DNA of 64,000 nt from Salegentibacter sediminis (GTDB lineage Bacteria > Bacteroidota > Bacteroidia > Flavobacteriales > Flavobacteriaceae), in assembly GCF_002078605.1 (NCBI RefSeq), contig NZ_MSJR01000001.1, forward strand, positions 310,001-374,000. Direction: 5' to 3'. Below the pieces are notes generated by a model. It was not told the DNA's origin. It saw only the letters and a program-made list of their open reading frames with translations, and did not search any database. The position numbers were made by a program, and so were the translations under genes. Below are positions 28,088 to 37,602 of the stretch, piece after piece (the first letter of the stretch is position 1; each line of letters starts with the position of its first letter).

Positions 28088-28103
28088 TTCCGCGATTGCG
28101 GAA
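28088..28103 (+). other. Intercistronic hairpin atpD-atpC
   Basis: Perfect 6-bp inverted repeat ttccgc/gcggaa with a 4-nt loop, between the atpD stop and the atpC start. No T run follows, so it is unlikely to terminate; it could affect relative expression or mRNA decay. Confidence 0.45.
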
Positions 28104-28123
28104 GTTCAAAACATTAGATAACT

Positions 28124-28411
28124 ATGCAATTAGAAATCGTAACCCCAGAAGCGGTAGTCCTCCAGGCCGAAGTCGATGCGGTAAAGGTGCCGGGTGCAAA
28201 TGGTGAATTCCAGATGCTTAATGATCACGCGCCTATCGTATCCACATTAACTGAAGGAGAAGTTGAGATTAGTCTTACCACCGTAAACCGGGATTTTTTA
28301 GAAGACCTATCTTCTGATTTTAGAAAGGGAGGCGAAAAAGTTCTTTATTACCCGATAAAGGGTGGGGTTTTAGAAATGAAAGATAACCAAGCCATAATCC
28401 TTGCAGATTAG
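28124..28411 (+). CDS. atpC: F-type ATP synthase subunit epsilon (short form)
   Basis: The epsilon subunit couples the rotor to F1 and restrains ATP hydrolysis. The 95-residue product covers the N-terminal beta-sandwich (Q-L-E-I-V-T-P-E-A-V-V and G-A-N-G-E-F-Q-M-L-N-D-H-A-P) and ends at the sandwich edge with Q-A-I-I-L-A-D. The C-terminal helical hairpin that gives inhibition in E. coli is missing, as in other Bacteroidota. It is followed by a strong terminator. Confidence 0.95.
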   Translation: MQLEIVTPEAVVLQAEVDAVKVPGANGEFQMLNDHAPIVSTLTEGEVEISLTTVNRDFLEDLSSDFRKGGEKVLYYPIKGGVLEMKDNQAIILAD

Positions 28412-28436
28412 GGTTTAGTTTCTGATAAATAAAGAT

Positions 28437-28465
28437 AAGCCGAAGGAAATCCCTTCGGCTTTTTC
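28437..28465 (+). terminator. Terminator after atpC
   Basis: 10-bp stem aagccgaagg (28437-28446) / ccttcggctt (28452-28461), 5-nt loop, T-rich tail. The 240 bp from here to the Mrp operon hold no further gene that I can see, only the mrpA promoter box. Confidence 0.9.
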
Positions 28466-28671
28466 ATTGGAGGGATACCTCAAATCGGTTAAAAAAGCCT
28501 TGTTTAGTTATGCCAGGATTGCTGAAAATCTAGACCTGTTTATTGATAATGAATTTTCAGTAATTTAAGAAAGTAACTGGATTTTTGGTTTTTTAAGATT
28601 ATTTAAATTCAGAACCTTGCAAAACCGCAGTTTATGCCCTGTTTTCCTTATTAAACTTAAATAATATCTGC

Positions 28672-28679
28672 TATATTTG
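28672..28679 (+). promoter_or_regulatory. Mrp operon -7 promoter box
   Basis: TATATTTG, an exact TAnnTTTG, followed by GC, 27 bp before the mrpA ATG. No clear -33 TTG at the normal distance. Confidence 0.5.
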
Positions 28680-28705
28680 CTGAGAACGGAATTTTGTAAA
28701 AAAAT

Positions 28706-31015
28706 ATGCTAACAGCTATACTTTTAGGTTTTTTATTTGCGCTGTTCCTGGTTTTTGCTGGGAAATTTTTTAAAGGTAAACTGGCTGTTGTTTCTTCAAT
28801 AATCCCTTTATCACTATTCATCTATTTCGCTTCATTTATTCCGAGGATTTCTTCAGGAGAGGTGATAAGAAGAACTTACGAATGGGTGCCTTCCTTTGGA
28901 GTAAATCTGGGGTTTAGTTTAGACGGGCTTTCCCTGCTTTTCTCCCTTATGATCACCGGGATTGGGTTTTTGGTGTACGTTTATACCTCAACATATTTAA
29001 AAAATCATCAGTATCTTGATCGTTTTTACGCCTATTTGAGCGTCTTTATGGGGGCTATGTTAGGTCTGGTGCTTTCAGATAACATTATTTCTATGTTTGT
29101 TTTCTGGGAACTTACCAGTATAAGTTCTTTCTTTCTTATTGGGTTTAACAACACCAGTGAGGCTTCCAGAAAATCTGCGCTTACCGCTTTAGGAATCACG
29201 GGATTTGGTGGTTTTTCTTTACTGGCCGGCGCCCTGTTACTCGGTAGTATGGCTGGTACTTACAGCATTACCGAGATGCTCAGCATGAAGGAGGCGCTTG
29301 CGGGACATGAGTTTTATATTCTTGCCGTGATTTTTATTTTCGGCGCTGCTTTCACAAAATCTGCACAATTCCCATTTCATTTCTGGTTACCCGGGGCGAT
29401 GAAGGCTCCAACACCGGTGTCTACTTATTTGCACTCGGCAACTATGGTAAAAGCCGGGGTTTATTTATTAATGCGCTTCACGCCTGTGTTGGGGGATACC
29501 AATTTCTGGAACACCACGCTTATTAGTGTGGGGGCTATAACCATGTTGTATTCAGCAGTTCATACTTTATTTCGTACCGATCTTAAAGGAGTACTTGCCT
29601 ACTCAACCATTTCGGCTCTTGGTATTTTGGTGTTTTTGATAGGCCTTGGAAGTCAGGGAGCTTTTCTGGCTGCTGCAGTATTTATAATAGTACACGCGCT
29701 TTATAAGGCCACTTTATTCCTGGTGACTGGGGTTATAGACCTGCAGTCTGGCACGCGAAATGTAACTGTCCTGGCAGGTTTGCGAAAAGTAATGATGCCA
29801 GTAGCTGTAGCAGGTATTCTCGCCGCCATTTCCAGTGCCGGAATCCCACCAAGTATCGGTTTCCTCGGGAAAGAACTCACTTATGAGGCCAGTACACATT
29901 CCACAGGCCTGGTGATTGTAATCGTTGCGGCTATTGTTTTGACTAAAATTCTACTACTTTATGCCGGATTTGTTGCCGGAATAAAGCCTTTTACAGGGAA
30001 ATTACCCGAAAAATTTTCAGAAGTTAAAATGCCTGGCCCATTGATGTGGGTGCCGCCATTGCTGTTAGCAATCCTGGGAATTGTATTCGGAATATTCCCG
30101 GCCCTTATTGAGTCGTCCCTTGTAAAACCAGTAGTTACGGCATTGAGTAAGGATGCTTCCGATATCCACCTGGCTTTATGGCACGGCTTTAATACTGTCC
30201 TGATATTAAGTATTATTACAATTGTAGTAGGGATCCTGCTTTATTTATTTCTGAAGCCTTCAGAAAAACTTGAAAACCGGATTGGCAAATTAGAACCTGT
30301 TTCTCCTGAAAGCATTCTGAAAAAACTAACTTACTTTTTTGCCGTATTTTCCAAATTCTGGACAAATGTTTTCCAAAATGGATATCTCCGGAACTACGTA
30401 ACTACCATTGTACTTTTTCTGGTGATTCTGGTGGGCTATATCTTTATCGGAAACTCACGTCTTGTAATAGATCACACACAATTATCTCAGATAACTGCCT
30501 ACGAACTTGCCGTTACAATAATTCTTATTGGAGGCGTATTCTATACGGTCTTTACCCGGTCCCGTATTGGAGCGGTGGCGGCGATGGGGGTGGTTGGGCT
30601 CGCAATTTGTTTACTTTTTGTTTTTTACAGCGCTCCCGATCTCGCCATGACCCAGTTCTCTATCGATACCCTCACCGTTATTCTTTTTGTACTGGTACTT
30701 TACAGGTTGCCTAAATACCTCGTGTTATCAGACTATAAGATGAGGATTCGCGATGGAATTCTGTCTCTTACTTTTGGAGGATTAATTAGCCTTTTAGCTT
30801 TACAGGTTTTAGCTGAACCGGTTAATAGTGATATTGGAGATTTTTATGCTAAAAATGCCTATTTAATGGCACATGGAAAGAATGTGGTGAATGTTATCCT
30901 GGTGGACTTTAGGGGGACAGATACCTTGATAGAAATTTCGGTGCTCGCAATTGCAGCGATTGGGGTATATGGCTTGCTGAAATTACGTGTAAAAAGTTCA
31001 GACAGGCCTAACTAA
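28706..31015 (+). CDS. mrpA: Na+/H+ antiporter subunit A (MrpA)
   Basis: Largest subunit of the Mrp monovalent cation/proton antiporter in the inner membrane, related to NuoL of respiratory complex I. The 769 residues hold about 20 hydrophobic helices. The proton-channel core (about 100-420) has F-W-E-L-T-S-I-S-S-F-F-L-I-G-F and F-H-F-W-L-P-G-A-M-K-A-P-T-P-V-S, and the C-terminal extension (about 560-769) includes A-P-D-L-A-M-T-Q-F as in MrpA. Length is full. It is first in a tightly packed seven-gene operon in the order A-G. Confidence 0.96.
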   Translation: MLTAILLGFLFALFLVFAGKFFKGKLAVVSSIIPLSLFIYFASFIPRISSGEVIRRTYEWVPSFGVNLGFSLDGLSLLFSLMITGIGFLVYVYTSTYLKNHQYLDRFYAYLSVFMGAMLGLVLSDNIISMFVFWELTSISSFFLIGFNNTSEASRKSALTALGITGFGGFSLLAGALLLGSMAGTYSITEMLSMKEALAGHEFYILAVIFIFGAAFTKSAQFPFHFWLPGAMKAPTPVSTYLHSATMVKAGVYLLMRFTPVLGDTNFWNTTLISVGAITMLYSAVHTLFRTDLKGVLAYSTISALGILVFLIGLGSQGAFLAAAVFIIVHALYKATLFLVTGVIDLQSGTRNVTVLAGLRKVMMPVAVAGILAAISSAGIPPSIGFLGKELTYEASTHSTGLVIVIVAAIVLTKILLLYAGFVAGIKPFTGKLPEKFSEVKMPGPLMWVPPLLLAILGIVFGIFPALIESSLVKPVVTALSKDASDIHLALWHGFNTVLILSIITIVVGILLYLFLKPSEKLENRIGKLEPVSPESILKKLTYFFAVFSKFWTNVFQNGYLRNYVTTIVLFLVILVGYIFIGNSRLVIDHTQLSQITAYELAVTIILIGGVFYTVFTRSRIGAVAAMGVVGLAICLLFVFYSAPDLAMTQFSIDTLTVILFVLVLYRLPKYLVLSDYKMRIRDGILSLTFGGLISLLALQVLAEPVNSDIGDFYAKNAYLMAHGKNVVNVILVDFRGTDTLIEISVLAIAAIGVYGLLKLRVKSSDRPN

Positions 31016-31026
31016 AAGATATAAAA

Positions 31027-31440
31027 ATGAAGACATTAATATTAAAAACAGCATCTAATTACCTCCTGCCGGTATTGTTGGTGTTTTCCGTATTTATTCT
31101 CCTTCGTGGGCATTATTTGCCTGGCGGTGGTTTTGTTGGAGGTCTTATTGCGGCTATAGCCTTTGTATTGCATGCATTTGCTAACGGGCTTGATAAATCA
31201 AAGGATTTGCTTAAGATACATCCTGGATTTTTGATGCCCGTAGGTTTGGGGCTGGCTTTTATGAGCGGAATTGCCCCGGTGGTAGGCCTGGATGATCCGT
31301 TTATGACTGGCCTGTGGTTCCCTGATCCTTTTCCCGTAATAGGGAATGTTGGGTCTGCCCTCTTTTTTGATATTGGGGTATACCTTGTGGTGGTGGGAGT
31401 CACCTTAACCATAATATTTACAATATCAGAATCGGCTTAA
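31027..31440 (+). CDS. mrpB: Na+/H+ antiporter subunit B (MrpB)
   Basis: 137-residue membrane subunit of the Mrp complex. The signature L-P-G-G-G-F-V-G-G-L near residue 31 is diagnostic, followed by helices at about 38-52, 68-88 and 108-130 (F-F-D-I-G-V-Y-L-V-V-V-G-V). It starts 11 bp after mrpA, and mrpC follows 3 bp after its stop. Confidence 0.95.
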   Translation: MKTLILKTASNYLLPVLLVFSVFILLRGHYLPGGGFVGGLIAAIAFVLHAFANGLDKSKDLLKIHPGFLMPVGLGLAFMSGIAPVVGLDDPFMTGLWFPDPFPVIGNVGSALFFDIGVYLVVVGVTLTIIFTISESA

Positions 31441-31443
31441 TTT

Positions 31444-31797
31444 ATGGAAATACTTTTTGCAATAATAATAGGGGTGCTTTATGCCGCGGGTATTTATATG
31501 ATTCTGCGCCGAAGCCTTGTTAAACTTATTATTGGAATTATTTTGCTGGGTAATGGTGCTAACCTCCTAATCTTTCTTCTTGGAAGAATATCAGAGGGAG
31601 CTCCCCCGATTATTCCCGAAGAATCCAAAGTTTTTCTTGAAGCCTATGCCGACCCTGTTCCACAGGCACTTATATTAACAGCTATCGTAATTAGTTTTGG
31701 ATTACAGTCTTTTGCTATTATCCTTGTAAAAAGAGCGCATAAAGTAGTAAAGACAGACGACCTTGACGAAATGAACGCAACCGACGAAGATTCATGA
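31444..31797 (+). CDS. mrpC: Na+/H+ antiporter subunit C (MrpC)
   Basis: 117-residue NuoK-like subunit with three helices. Motifs [21 protein letters not shown] and [14 protein letters not shown] are conserved in MrpC/NuoK and contribute to the ion path. The acidic C-terminal tail ([12 protein letters not shown]) faces the cytoplasm. Its last 4 bp overlap the start of mrpD, consistent with translational coupling. Confidence 0.95.
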   Translation: MEILFAIIIGVLYAAGIYMILRRSLVKLIIGIILLGNGANLLIFLLGRISEGAPPIIPEESKVFLEAYADPVPQALILTAIVISFGLQSFAIILVKRAHKVVKTDDLDEMNATDEDS

Positions 31798-33317
31798 CAC
31801 AACAGTTAATTCTATATCCGTTACTGCTGCAACTGCTATTAAGCATTCTTTTAATGTTTTTCTGGTACAGGATTAATGCACAGAGGGTCATTAGTATTTT
31901 AGGAAGTATCCTGCACCTTGGATTAACGATTTTTGTTTTCAGCTTTATCTGGAATAACGGGACACAAACCCTGCAGGCCGGAAGCTGGGAGGCGCCTTTT
32001 GGAATAACTTTTATTGCCGACTCGCTTGCGATTACCCTGGTATTGCTTACCGCAATTGCCGGGCTGGCGGTTTCGATATTTTCATCTTCGGCGATGATTC
32101 CGGACAGATTACGGTTTGGGTATTTTCCAATTTTTCACTTTTTATTGCTCGGCCTCAATGGGGCTTTTCTAACTGGAGACATCTTTAACCTGTACGTTTG
32201 GTTTGAGATTATTATTATAAGTTCCTTTGTTTTAATTACCCTGGGTGGGGAAAAGGCCCAGCTGGAAGGTGCCGTAAAATACTTTACCCTTAATTTCCTG
32301 GCATCAATGATCTTTCTTACTGCCATTGCAGTACTGTATGGTTTGACGGGAAGTTTAAATATGGCCGATCTTGCTATAAAAGTTTCCGAGATTGAAAACC
32401 GTGCTTTAGTGCAGATCACTGCAGTATTATTCCTTATCGGTTTCGGAATAAAAGCAGCGGTTTTTCCGCTTTATTTCTGGTTGCCTGCTTCTTATCATAC
32501 CCCGCCATCAGCAGTTTCAGCAATATTCGGAGGCTTGCTAACCAAAGTGGGGGTGTATGCTCTCATCAGGGTCTTCAGCCTCATTTTTGTCGGGGATGCC
32601 TTCCTGGATGAAATCCTGTTGGTCATAGCGATTTTAACGCTGTTTAGTGGAGGGGTGGGTGCCCTTGTTCAAAACAATATTAAAAAGGTCTTCTCCTACC
32701 TTATAATTTGTCATATAGGCTATATGATTCTTGGTTTGGGAATGTTTACCGAAGTTGCCATTGCGGGTGCAATTTTCTATCTCATTCATGATATTATTGT
32801 TAAAACCAACCTATTCATGGTTAGCGGACTTATTTACAGGATAAAAGGTTCGAGCAGTATGCGGGCTCTGGGCGGTTTTTACAGCAATTACCCAAAATTG
32901 AGCCTTCTAATTTTTATCCCATTGTTCTCGCTTGTAGGTATTCCTCCCCTGTCTGGGTTCTGGCCTAAAATTTCACTGATAACAGCAAGTTTTGATACCC
33001 AAAGTTACTGGGGGTTGGCAGGCATTATTTTTGCCAGTTTTATAACCCTTGTGGTAATTGCTAAACTTTGGGCAGAGGTCTTTTGGAAAAACCCGGGGGA
33101 AATTCCAAAAAGAAAGAAATTTGATTACTTTCATAAAATGGGAAAATACCGAAAACTTGGTTTTGTAGTACCCATAGTTTTTTTAAGTTTTGTTTCCCTG
33201 TACATTGGTTTTGGTGCTGAAAATATCCAGATTCTTTCATCGCGAGTGGCGCAGGAGCTTATGGATAAACAATTATATATTGATGCCGTGTTTAATAATG
33301 CTCAAAATCCCAAATAA
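31794..33317 (+). CDS. mrpD: Na+/H+ antiporter subunit D (MrpD)
   Basis: 507-residue NuoN/NuoM-like antiporter subunit with about 14 helices. The core has [18 protein letters not shown] and [16 protein letters not shown], the proton-translocation helix pattern of this family, and the broken-helix segment near [11 protein letters not shown]. It overlaps mrpC by 4 bp and the start of mrpE by 1 bp. Confidence 0.96.
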   Translation: MTQQLILYPLLLQLLLSILLMFFWYRINAQRVISILGSILHLGLTIFVFSFIWNNGTQTLQAGSWEAPFGITFIADSLAITLVLLTAIAGLAVSIFSSSAMIPDRLRFGYFPIFHFLLLGLNGAFLTGDIFNLYVWFEIIIISSFVLITLGGEKAQLEGAVKYFTLNFLASMIFLTAIAVLYGLTGSLNMADLAIKVSEIENRALVQITAVLFLIGFGIKAAVFPLYFWLPASYHTPPSAVSAIFGGLLTKVGVYALIRVFSLIFVGDAFLDEILLVIAILTLFSGGVGALVQNNIKKVFSYLIICHIGYMILGLGMFTEVAIAGAIFYLIHDIIVKTNLFMVSGLIYRIKGSSSMRALGGFYSNYPKLSLLIFIPLFSLVGIPPLSGFWPKISLITASFDTQSYWGLAGIIFASFITLVVIAKLWAEVFWKNPGEIPKRKKFDYFHKMGKYRKLGFVVPIVFLSFVSLYIGFGAENIQILSSRVAQELMDKQLYIDAVFNNAQNPK

Positions 33318-33796
33318 TGAAAAGCAGGTTCGTCGGAAACTTATTACTTACTTTCATCTGGGTTGCACTAACCGGTGATTTTGCATTTAACAATTATATT
33401 TTCGGTTTTGTGCTTAGCTTTTTCATACTTTGGGTAATAAGCAGGGAAAAGAGAAAATATAATTACTTTACGCTGGTTCCGAAATTGATAGCCTTCGTGT
33501 TTTATTTTTTGATTGAACTGGTAAAAGCAAATTTACAGGTTGCATATGAGGTGAGTACCCCAAATTTAAAAATGAAACCCGGGATCGTTAAAGTACCTCT
33601 GGACATACAATCTGATATTGGAATAACCCTGCTTGCCAATATGATCTCACTTACCCCTGGTACCCTTAGTCTGGATGTTTCTAATGACAAGAAAGTACTT
33701 TTTGTACACGCTATGTACATCACAGATAAGGAAGAGTTTATACAGGGGATTAAAAATGGTTTTGAAAAACGCTTATTGGATATTTTTAAGAAATGA
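33317..33796 (+). CDS. mrpE: Na+/H+ antiporter subunit E (MrpE)
   Basis: 159-residue membrane subunit needed for assembly and activity of Mrp. Two N-terminal hydrophobic segments (about 5-60) are followed by the conserved F-Y-F-L-I-E-L-V-K-A-N-L-Q-V-A stretch and the cytoplasmic domain with L-A-N-M-I-S-L-T-P-G-T-L-S-L-D, the family signature. It overlaps mrpD by one base and mrpF by 4 bp. Confidence 0.94.
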   Translation: MKSRFVGNLLLTFIWVALTGDFAFNNYIFGFVLSFFILWVISREKRKYNYFTLVPKLIAFVFYFLIELVKANLQVAYEVSTPNLKMKPGIVKVPLDIQSDIGITLLANMISLTPGTLSLDVSNDKKVLFVHAMYITDKEEFIQGIKNGFEKRLLDIFKK

Positions 33797-34068
33797 CGTT
33801 AAACGACTATATATATTATGTAATACTGCCTGTTCTGGCTTTTTCTATCCTGTTGATATTTTACAGGTTTTTTAAAGGTCCGAGCATAGTCGATAAGATT
33901 ATAGCCCTTGATCTTTTGATAACTACAGGAATTGGGATTATAGCTGTTTACAGTATTGTTCATGGAAGATCTACCTTTATGGATACAGCGATGATCCTTG
34001 CACTTATTGCGTTTTTAAGTACTGTGGCATTTTCTTACTTCATTGAAAAAAGAAACCGAAAGAAATGA
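33793..34068 (+). CDS. mrpF: Na+/H+ antiporter subunit F (MrpF)
   Basis: 91-residue subunit with three helices. The motif R-F-F-K-G-P-S-I-V-D-K-I-I-A-L-D (about 24-39) is typical of MrpF, with the conserved Asp-rich loop between helices 1 and 2. It ends with a basic cytoplasmic tail (E-K-R-N-R-K-K). Overlaps of 4 bp on both sides show translational coupling. Confidence 0.93.
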   Translation: MTLNDYIYYVILPVLAFSILLIFYRFFKGPSIVDKIIALDLLITTGIGIIAVYSIVHGRSTFMDTAMILALIAFLSTVAFSYFIEKRNRKK

Positions 34069-34484
34069 TTTCAATAATAATAGTCATATTAATAACTTTA
34101 GGAACCTTGTTTATCCTGCTTGCTGCTATTGGCATGGTAAGGATGCCGGATACCTATCTTAGAATTTCGGTAACCACCAAGGCAGCTACTTTGGGGGTTG
34201 GACTCTTGTTGATTTCTTCAGCAATTTATTTTAACGATCTTTCAACAACCTCCAGAGCTCTTGTAATTATACTATTTGTGCTGCTTACTGCACCTGTAAG
34301 TGCGCATTTAGTGGGTAGAGCCTCCTATTTTATGGGAGTGAAACTTTGGGATAAATCGGTAATGGATGATCTTCGGGGAAAATACCAGAAGAAAACTCAC
34401 GTGCTTAAAAGCAAAATCGATAATACTCCCGGAGATAATGTGGTGCATGACAGACCCGATAATGAAAATGAAGTGGAAGATTAA
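34065..34484 (+). CDS. mrpG: Na+/H+ antiporter subunit G (MrpG)
   Basis: 139-residue final subunit. Three helices cover about residues 1-95. The conserved G-M-V-R-M-P-D-T-Y-L-R (about 23-33) and T-K-A-A-T-L-G are standard for MrpG. The extra acidic, hydrophilic C-terminal tail (about 105-139) is longer than in the minimal family. It closes the operon; I see no hairpin terminator in the 140 bp that follow. Confidence 0.94.
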   Translation: MISIIIVILITLGTLFILLAAIGMVRMPDTYLRISVTTKAATLGVGLLLISSAIYFNDLSTTSRALVIILFVLLTAPVSAHLVGRASYFMGVKLWDKSVMDDLRGKYQKKTHVLKSKIDNTPGDNVVHDRPDNENEVED

Positions 34485-34626
34485 CTAAACAATGATTGAT
34501 TAGGTTTCCTTGTTGACTTAGTTTTCGTGGTATTATGCCATAGCAGCAACCTAAAATCCCAAACTATCTAGCCCAAAAGATACCGGGTATTGGAAAACGA
34601 ATGCTGGAATTGAATGAAGAGGAATA

Positions 34627-35499
34627 ATGAAGACACAAAACCAACTGGAATTAACTGAAATCCCAAGGCTGAAAAGAATCTCCAGGAAAGATTTTATAGA
34701 AAAATATGTAAAACCGCAAAAACCGGTAGTGATTGAACATCTTATAGAAGATTGGCCGGCTTATCAAAAATGGAATTTACAGTATATAAAGGAAGTGGCC
34801 GGAGATAAAACAGTGCCTCTTTATGATGACAGGCCTATATCTTCAAAATATAAATTCAACGAGCCTCATTCCAGAATGAAAATGGCAGATTATATAGATC
34901 TGTTAAAGTCAGGACCTACCAATTACCGTATTTTTCTGTATCATTTGCTCAAGGAAGTGCCCTTGCTTCAACAGGATTTTAAATTCCCTCATATTGGGCT
35001 GCGATTTATAAAGAAATTGCCTACTTTATTTTTTGGAGGAGAAAATTCCAAGGTGTTCATGCATTATGATATAGATTTTGCTAATATTCTGCACTTTCAT
35101 TTCGACGGAAAAAAACGCTGTATTTTATTCCCGCCTTCAGAAACAAAATACCTTTATAAAGTGCCTCACGCTCTGATCTCAAGGGAAGATATAGACTTTA
35201 ATAATCCCGATCTTGAAAAATTCCCGGTCCTGGCTAAAGCCAAGGGGTTTGTCGCCGAGCTCAATCACGGGGAGTGCCTTTATATGCCTGAAGGATATTG
35301 GCACCAGATGACCTACCTTACCCCAGGCTTCTCAATGAGCCTAAGGGCTTTGCCGCGAAATGCAACCAATTTTTCCAAAGCAGTTTATAACCTGCTTATT
35401 ATGCGTCACTTTGATAATTATATGAGAAAATGGAAAGGACAGCAATGGATAGACTACAAGAACAAGCTGGCTATAAAACGCACCGAGAGGCATAATTAG
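34627..35499 (+). CDS. Cupin-like JmjC-fold protein (cupin_8), putative Fe(II)/2OG hydroxylase
   Basis: 290-residue soluble protein of the cupin_8/JmjC group. Residues about 8-45 (L-K-R-I-S-R-K-D-F and K-P-V-V-I-E-H-L) are the usual start of these proteins. The iron-binding H-Y-D (HxD) near residue 145 is followed by F-D-G-K-K-R-C-I-L-F-P-P, and the distal His lies in M-P-E-G-Y-W-H-Q-M near residue 228, so all three metal ligands are present. It should be an active dioxygenase-type enzyme; the substrate (protein, such as a ribosomal protein, or small molecule) is unknown. A purine-rich g-a-g-g-a-a lies just before the ATG, a rare Shine-Dalgarno-like site for this genome. Confidence 0.85.
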   Translation: MKTQNQLELTEIPRLKRISRKDFIEKYVKPQKPVVIEHLIEDWPAYQKWNLQYIKEVAGDKTVPLYDDRPISSKYKFNEPHSRMKMADYIDLLKSGPTNYRIFLYHLLKEVPLLQQDFKFPHIGLRFIKKLPTLFFGGENSKVFMHYDIDFANILHFHFDGKKRCILFPPSETKYLYKVPHALISREDIDFNNPDLEKFPVLAKAKGFVAELNHGECLYMPEGYWHQMTYLTPGFSMSLRALPRNATNFSKAVYNLLIMRHFDNYMRKWKGQQWIDYKNKLAIKRTERHN

Positions 35500-35500
35500 C

Positions 35501-35992
35501 CTATTTAATCAATGAATTTACTTTTTCGTATATAAGGTTAGCTTCGTAGCCTTTTAGAAGCAGGAAATCGGCTAATTTTTTCTTTTTCTTAAATGGGTTA
35601 CTTTCATTTAGCGTTTTTTCTTTTTTTATAGCTAAGTCTTCCAAACTTTGTAAATAGGCATCCTCTTCTATTTCGGTTAATGCAAGTTTTACTATGGGAG
35701 AGGAAATTTCCCGGAATTTAAGTTCCTGCTTGATTTTGTTTCTACCCCATTTTTTTATTCTGAATTTACCACGTACGAAACTGCGGGCAAATCGTTCTTC
35801 ATTTAAAAAATCTTCCTGCATCAATTGCATGATGATCTGTTCCTGTGCCGCCGGAATCATATTCATTTCCCTTAATTTTTCTTCAACTTCTTTGTGAGAG
35901 CGATCACGGTAGGCGCAAAACTGCATCAGTTTGATCGTTGCTTCTTTTACGGTATATGATTTATGAGTTTGTCCGGGTTTCATATTAAACAA
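35501..35992 (-). CDS. recX: RecX family regulatory protein
   Basis: 163-residue protein expected to modulate RecA filaments. RecX has three tandem three-helix repeats; here C-A-Y-R-D-R-S-H-K-E-V-E-E-K-L, D-F-L-N-E-E-R-F-A-R-S-F-V-R-G-K and the basic F-R-I-K-K-W-G-R-N-K-I are clear. recA is not adjacent. It is convergent with the JmjC-like gene (stops one base apart) and divergent from the serine hydrolase. Confidence 0.93.
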   Translation of the reverse strand: MFNMKPGQTHKSYTVKEATIKLMQFCAYRDRSHKEVEEKLREMNMIPAAQEQIIMQLMQEDFLNEERFARSFVRGKFRIKKWGRNKIKQELKFREISSPIVKLALTEIEEDAYLQSLEDLAIKKEKTLNESNPFKKKKKLADFLLLKGYEANLIYEKVNSLIK

Positions 35993-36087
35993 AATTAATC
36001 AAAACTAAACTTAATTATTTTTCAGTCTCATTTTTATCATTTCGTAGAATGGTTTATTTTAACAGAATCAATATAAAAACCAGGCAT

Positions 36088-37533
36088 ATGAAAAAATACT
36101 TCTTACTTTCTGTCCTCTTTTTGCTTACAGTTTCTGTCAATGCGCAGAAAAATTACGAAGACGCCATTCAAATCATAGAAGTTTGGTTAGATGCTCAAAA
36201 AGATTATGAAAAGCTCCCTGCAATAATCGCCAGCGTAACCGAAGACCAGGATAAAATCTGGGCGGGGGCTTTTGGCCTGGCAAACCCCGGGAATAATACA
36301 CAAGCCGATGTGTTAACTTTATGCAGTATATGTTCTATTTCCAAGCTTTTCACTTCTGTTGCAGTGATGAAATTGTATGATGAGGGCAAACTGAGATTGG
36401 ATGATAAAATAGAAGATGTGCTACCCTGGTATGATTTAAAACAGCAATTTAAAGATACAGCACCCATCACCATAAGGAGTTTACTTACTCATTCTTCGGG
36501 ATTACCCCGGGAATCTAATTTGCCCTATTGGACAGGTCCCGATTTTGCTTTTCCCGAATCTGAAGAAATAAGAGAAGGACTATCAGAGCAGGAAACCTTA
36601 TACCCATCTTCTACTTATTTTCAGTATAGTAATTTGGGCTTAAGTCTGTTGGGAGAAGTAGTGGCAGAGGTTTCAGGCTTGCCTTATGAAGAATATGTTC
36701 AAATAAACATTCTTGAGCCTCTGGGCCTCGATAACACCTATCCCTTCCTGCCTGAGGATAAATATGGAGACCAACTGGCAGTGGGATATGGGCCTTTGAA
36801 AAGAGATGGTTCAAGGGATAAATTAAAGCTTTTTGATGCAAAGGGAGTTCAGGCTGCGGCAGGATTTTCTTCTACTGTGGGAGATCTGGGGAAATTTGGT
36901 GCCTGGCAATTAAGGTTAAGAGACACTTCAGAAGCTGAAATTTTAAAACCTTCAACATTAAAAACGATGCAGCGGGTGCACTGGACAGACCCAGACTGGG
37001 AGACCACCTGGGGACTGGGGTTTGCTGTGAGTAAAGGTCCCGATGGTACTACCTGGGTTAGTCACGGCGGTAGCTGTCCTGGGTATCGCTCTATCCTGTT
37101 GGTTAATCCTGCTTCCAAGCGAACTTACGCGGTTTTGATTAATGCCAATGGAACAAATCCTGGAAAATACGCAACCGGCATCCACGCAATTTTAAACAAG
37201 ATTAAAACGGAAACGGAGGAAGAGAAAGATGAGACTAAAAAGGAATCTGGAGATGAGCTTAAACTTGATGATTATGTAGGTTATTATGACAGTAGCCCCT
37301 GGACGAGTGAGGTATATATTGGGGCCTGGGGAGAAAAACTGGTAATGATGCGACTACCTACCTCTTCACCCACAGAGGCAATGAGTTTTTATAAACATAT
37401 TGAAGGTGATACCTTTAGGAGAATAAGAGATGATGAGGAATTAGGCGAAACTCTGGAGTTCGAGAGAGCAGAAACCGGAGAAATCACCAGGTATAAATCC
37501 CATGGAAATTATTCAAAGAAACTTGAACGCTAA
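36088..37533 (+). CDS. Serine hydrolase, beta-lactamase/DD-peptidase family
   Basis: Exported class C beta-lactamase-like (PF00144) hydrolase. The start at 36088 gives a clean signal peptide (M-K-K-Y-F-L-L-S... ending V-N-A-Q); the in-frame ATG at 36049 would add 13 residues ahead of it. Catalytic S83-x-x-K86 in S-I-S-K, the Tyr motif Y-S-N near 190, and H-G-G near residue 330 are present. A C-terminal beta domain of about 100 residues follows an acidic linker (E-T-E-E-E-K-D-E-T-K-K). It may be a peptidase or esterase rather than an antibiotic-resistance enzyme. A bidirectional terminator follows. Confidence 0.9.
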   Translation: MKKYFLLSVLFLLTVSVNAQKNYEDAIQIIEVWLDAQKDYEKLPAIIASVTEDQDKIWAGAFGLANPGNNTQADVLTLCSICSISKLFTSVAVMKLYDEGKLRLDDKIEDVLPWYDLKQQFKDTAPITIRSLLTHSSGLPRESNLPYWTGPDFAFPESEEIREGLSEQETLYPSSTYFQYSNLGLSLLGEVVAEVSGLPYEEYVQINILEPLGLDNTYPFLPEDKYGDQLAVGYGPLKRDGSRDKLKLFDAKGVQAAAGFSSTVGDLGKFGAWQLRLRDTSEAEILKPSTLKTMQRVHWTDPDWETTWGLGFAVSKGPDGTTWVSHGGSCPGYRSILLVNPASKRTYAVLINANGTNPGKYATGIHAILNKIKTETEEEKDETKKESGDELKLDDYVGYYDSSPWTSEVYIGAWGEKLVMMRLPTSSPTEAMSFYKHIEGDTFRRIRDDEELGETLEFERAETGEITRYKSHGNYSKKLER

Positions 37534-37564
37534 ATAAAAAGTGTTTTAGCTGATTTATGGCATA

Positions 37565-37602
37565 AAAAAAACGCCTTTCGAATTAACGAAAGGCGTTTTT
37601 TT
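37565..37602. terminator. Bidirectional terminator between serine hydrolase and RNase G
   Basis: 16-bp near-perfect stem (37565-37580 / 37587-37602), with core acgcctttcg / cgaaaggcgt and A and T runs on either side, so it can stop transcripts from both convergent genes. The 3' end of the RNase G gene lies inside the T run. Confidence 0.92.
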
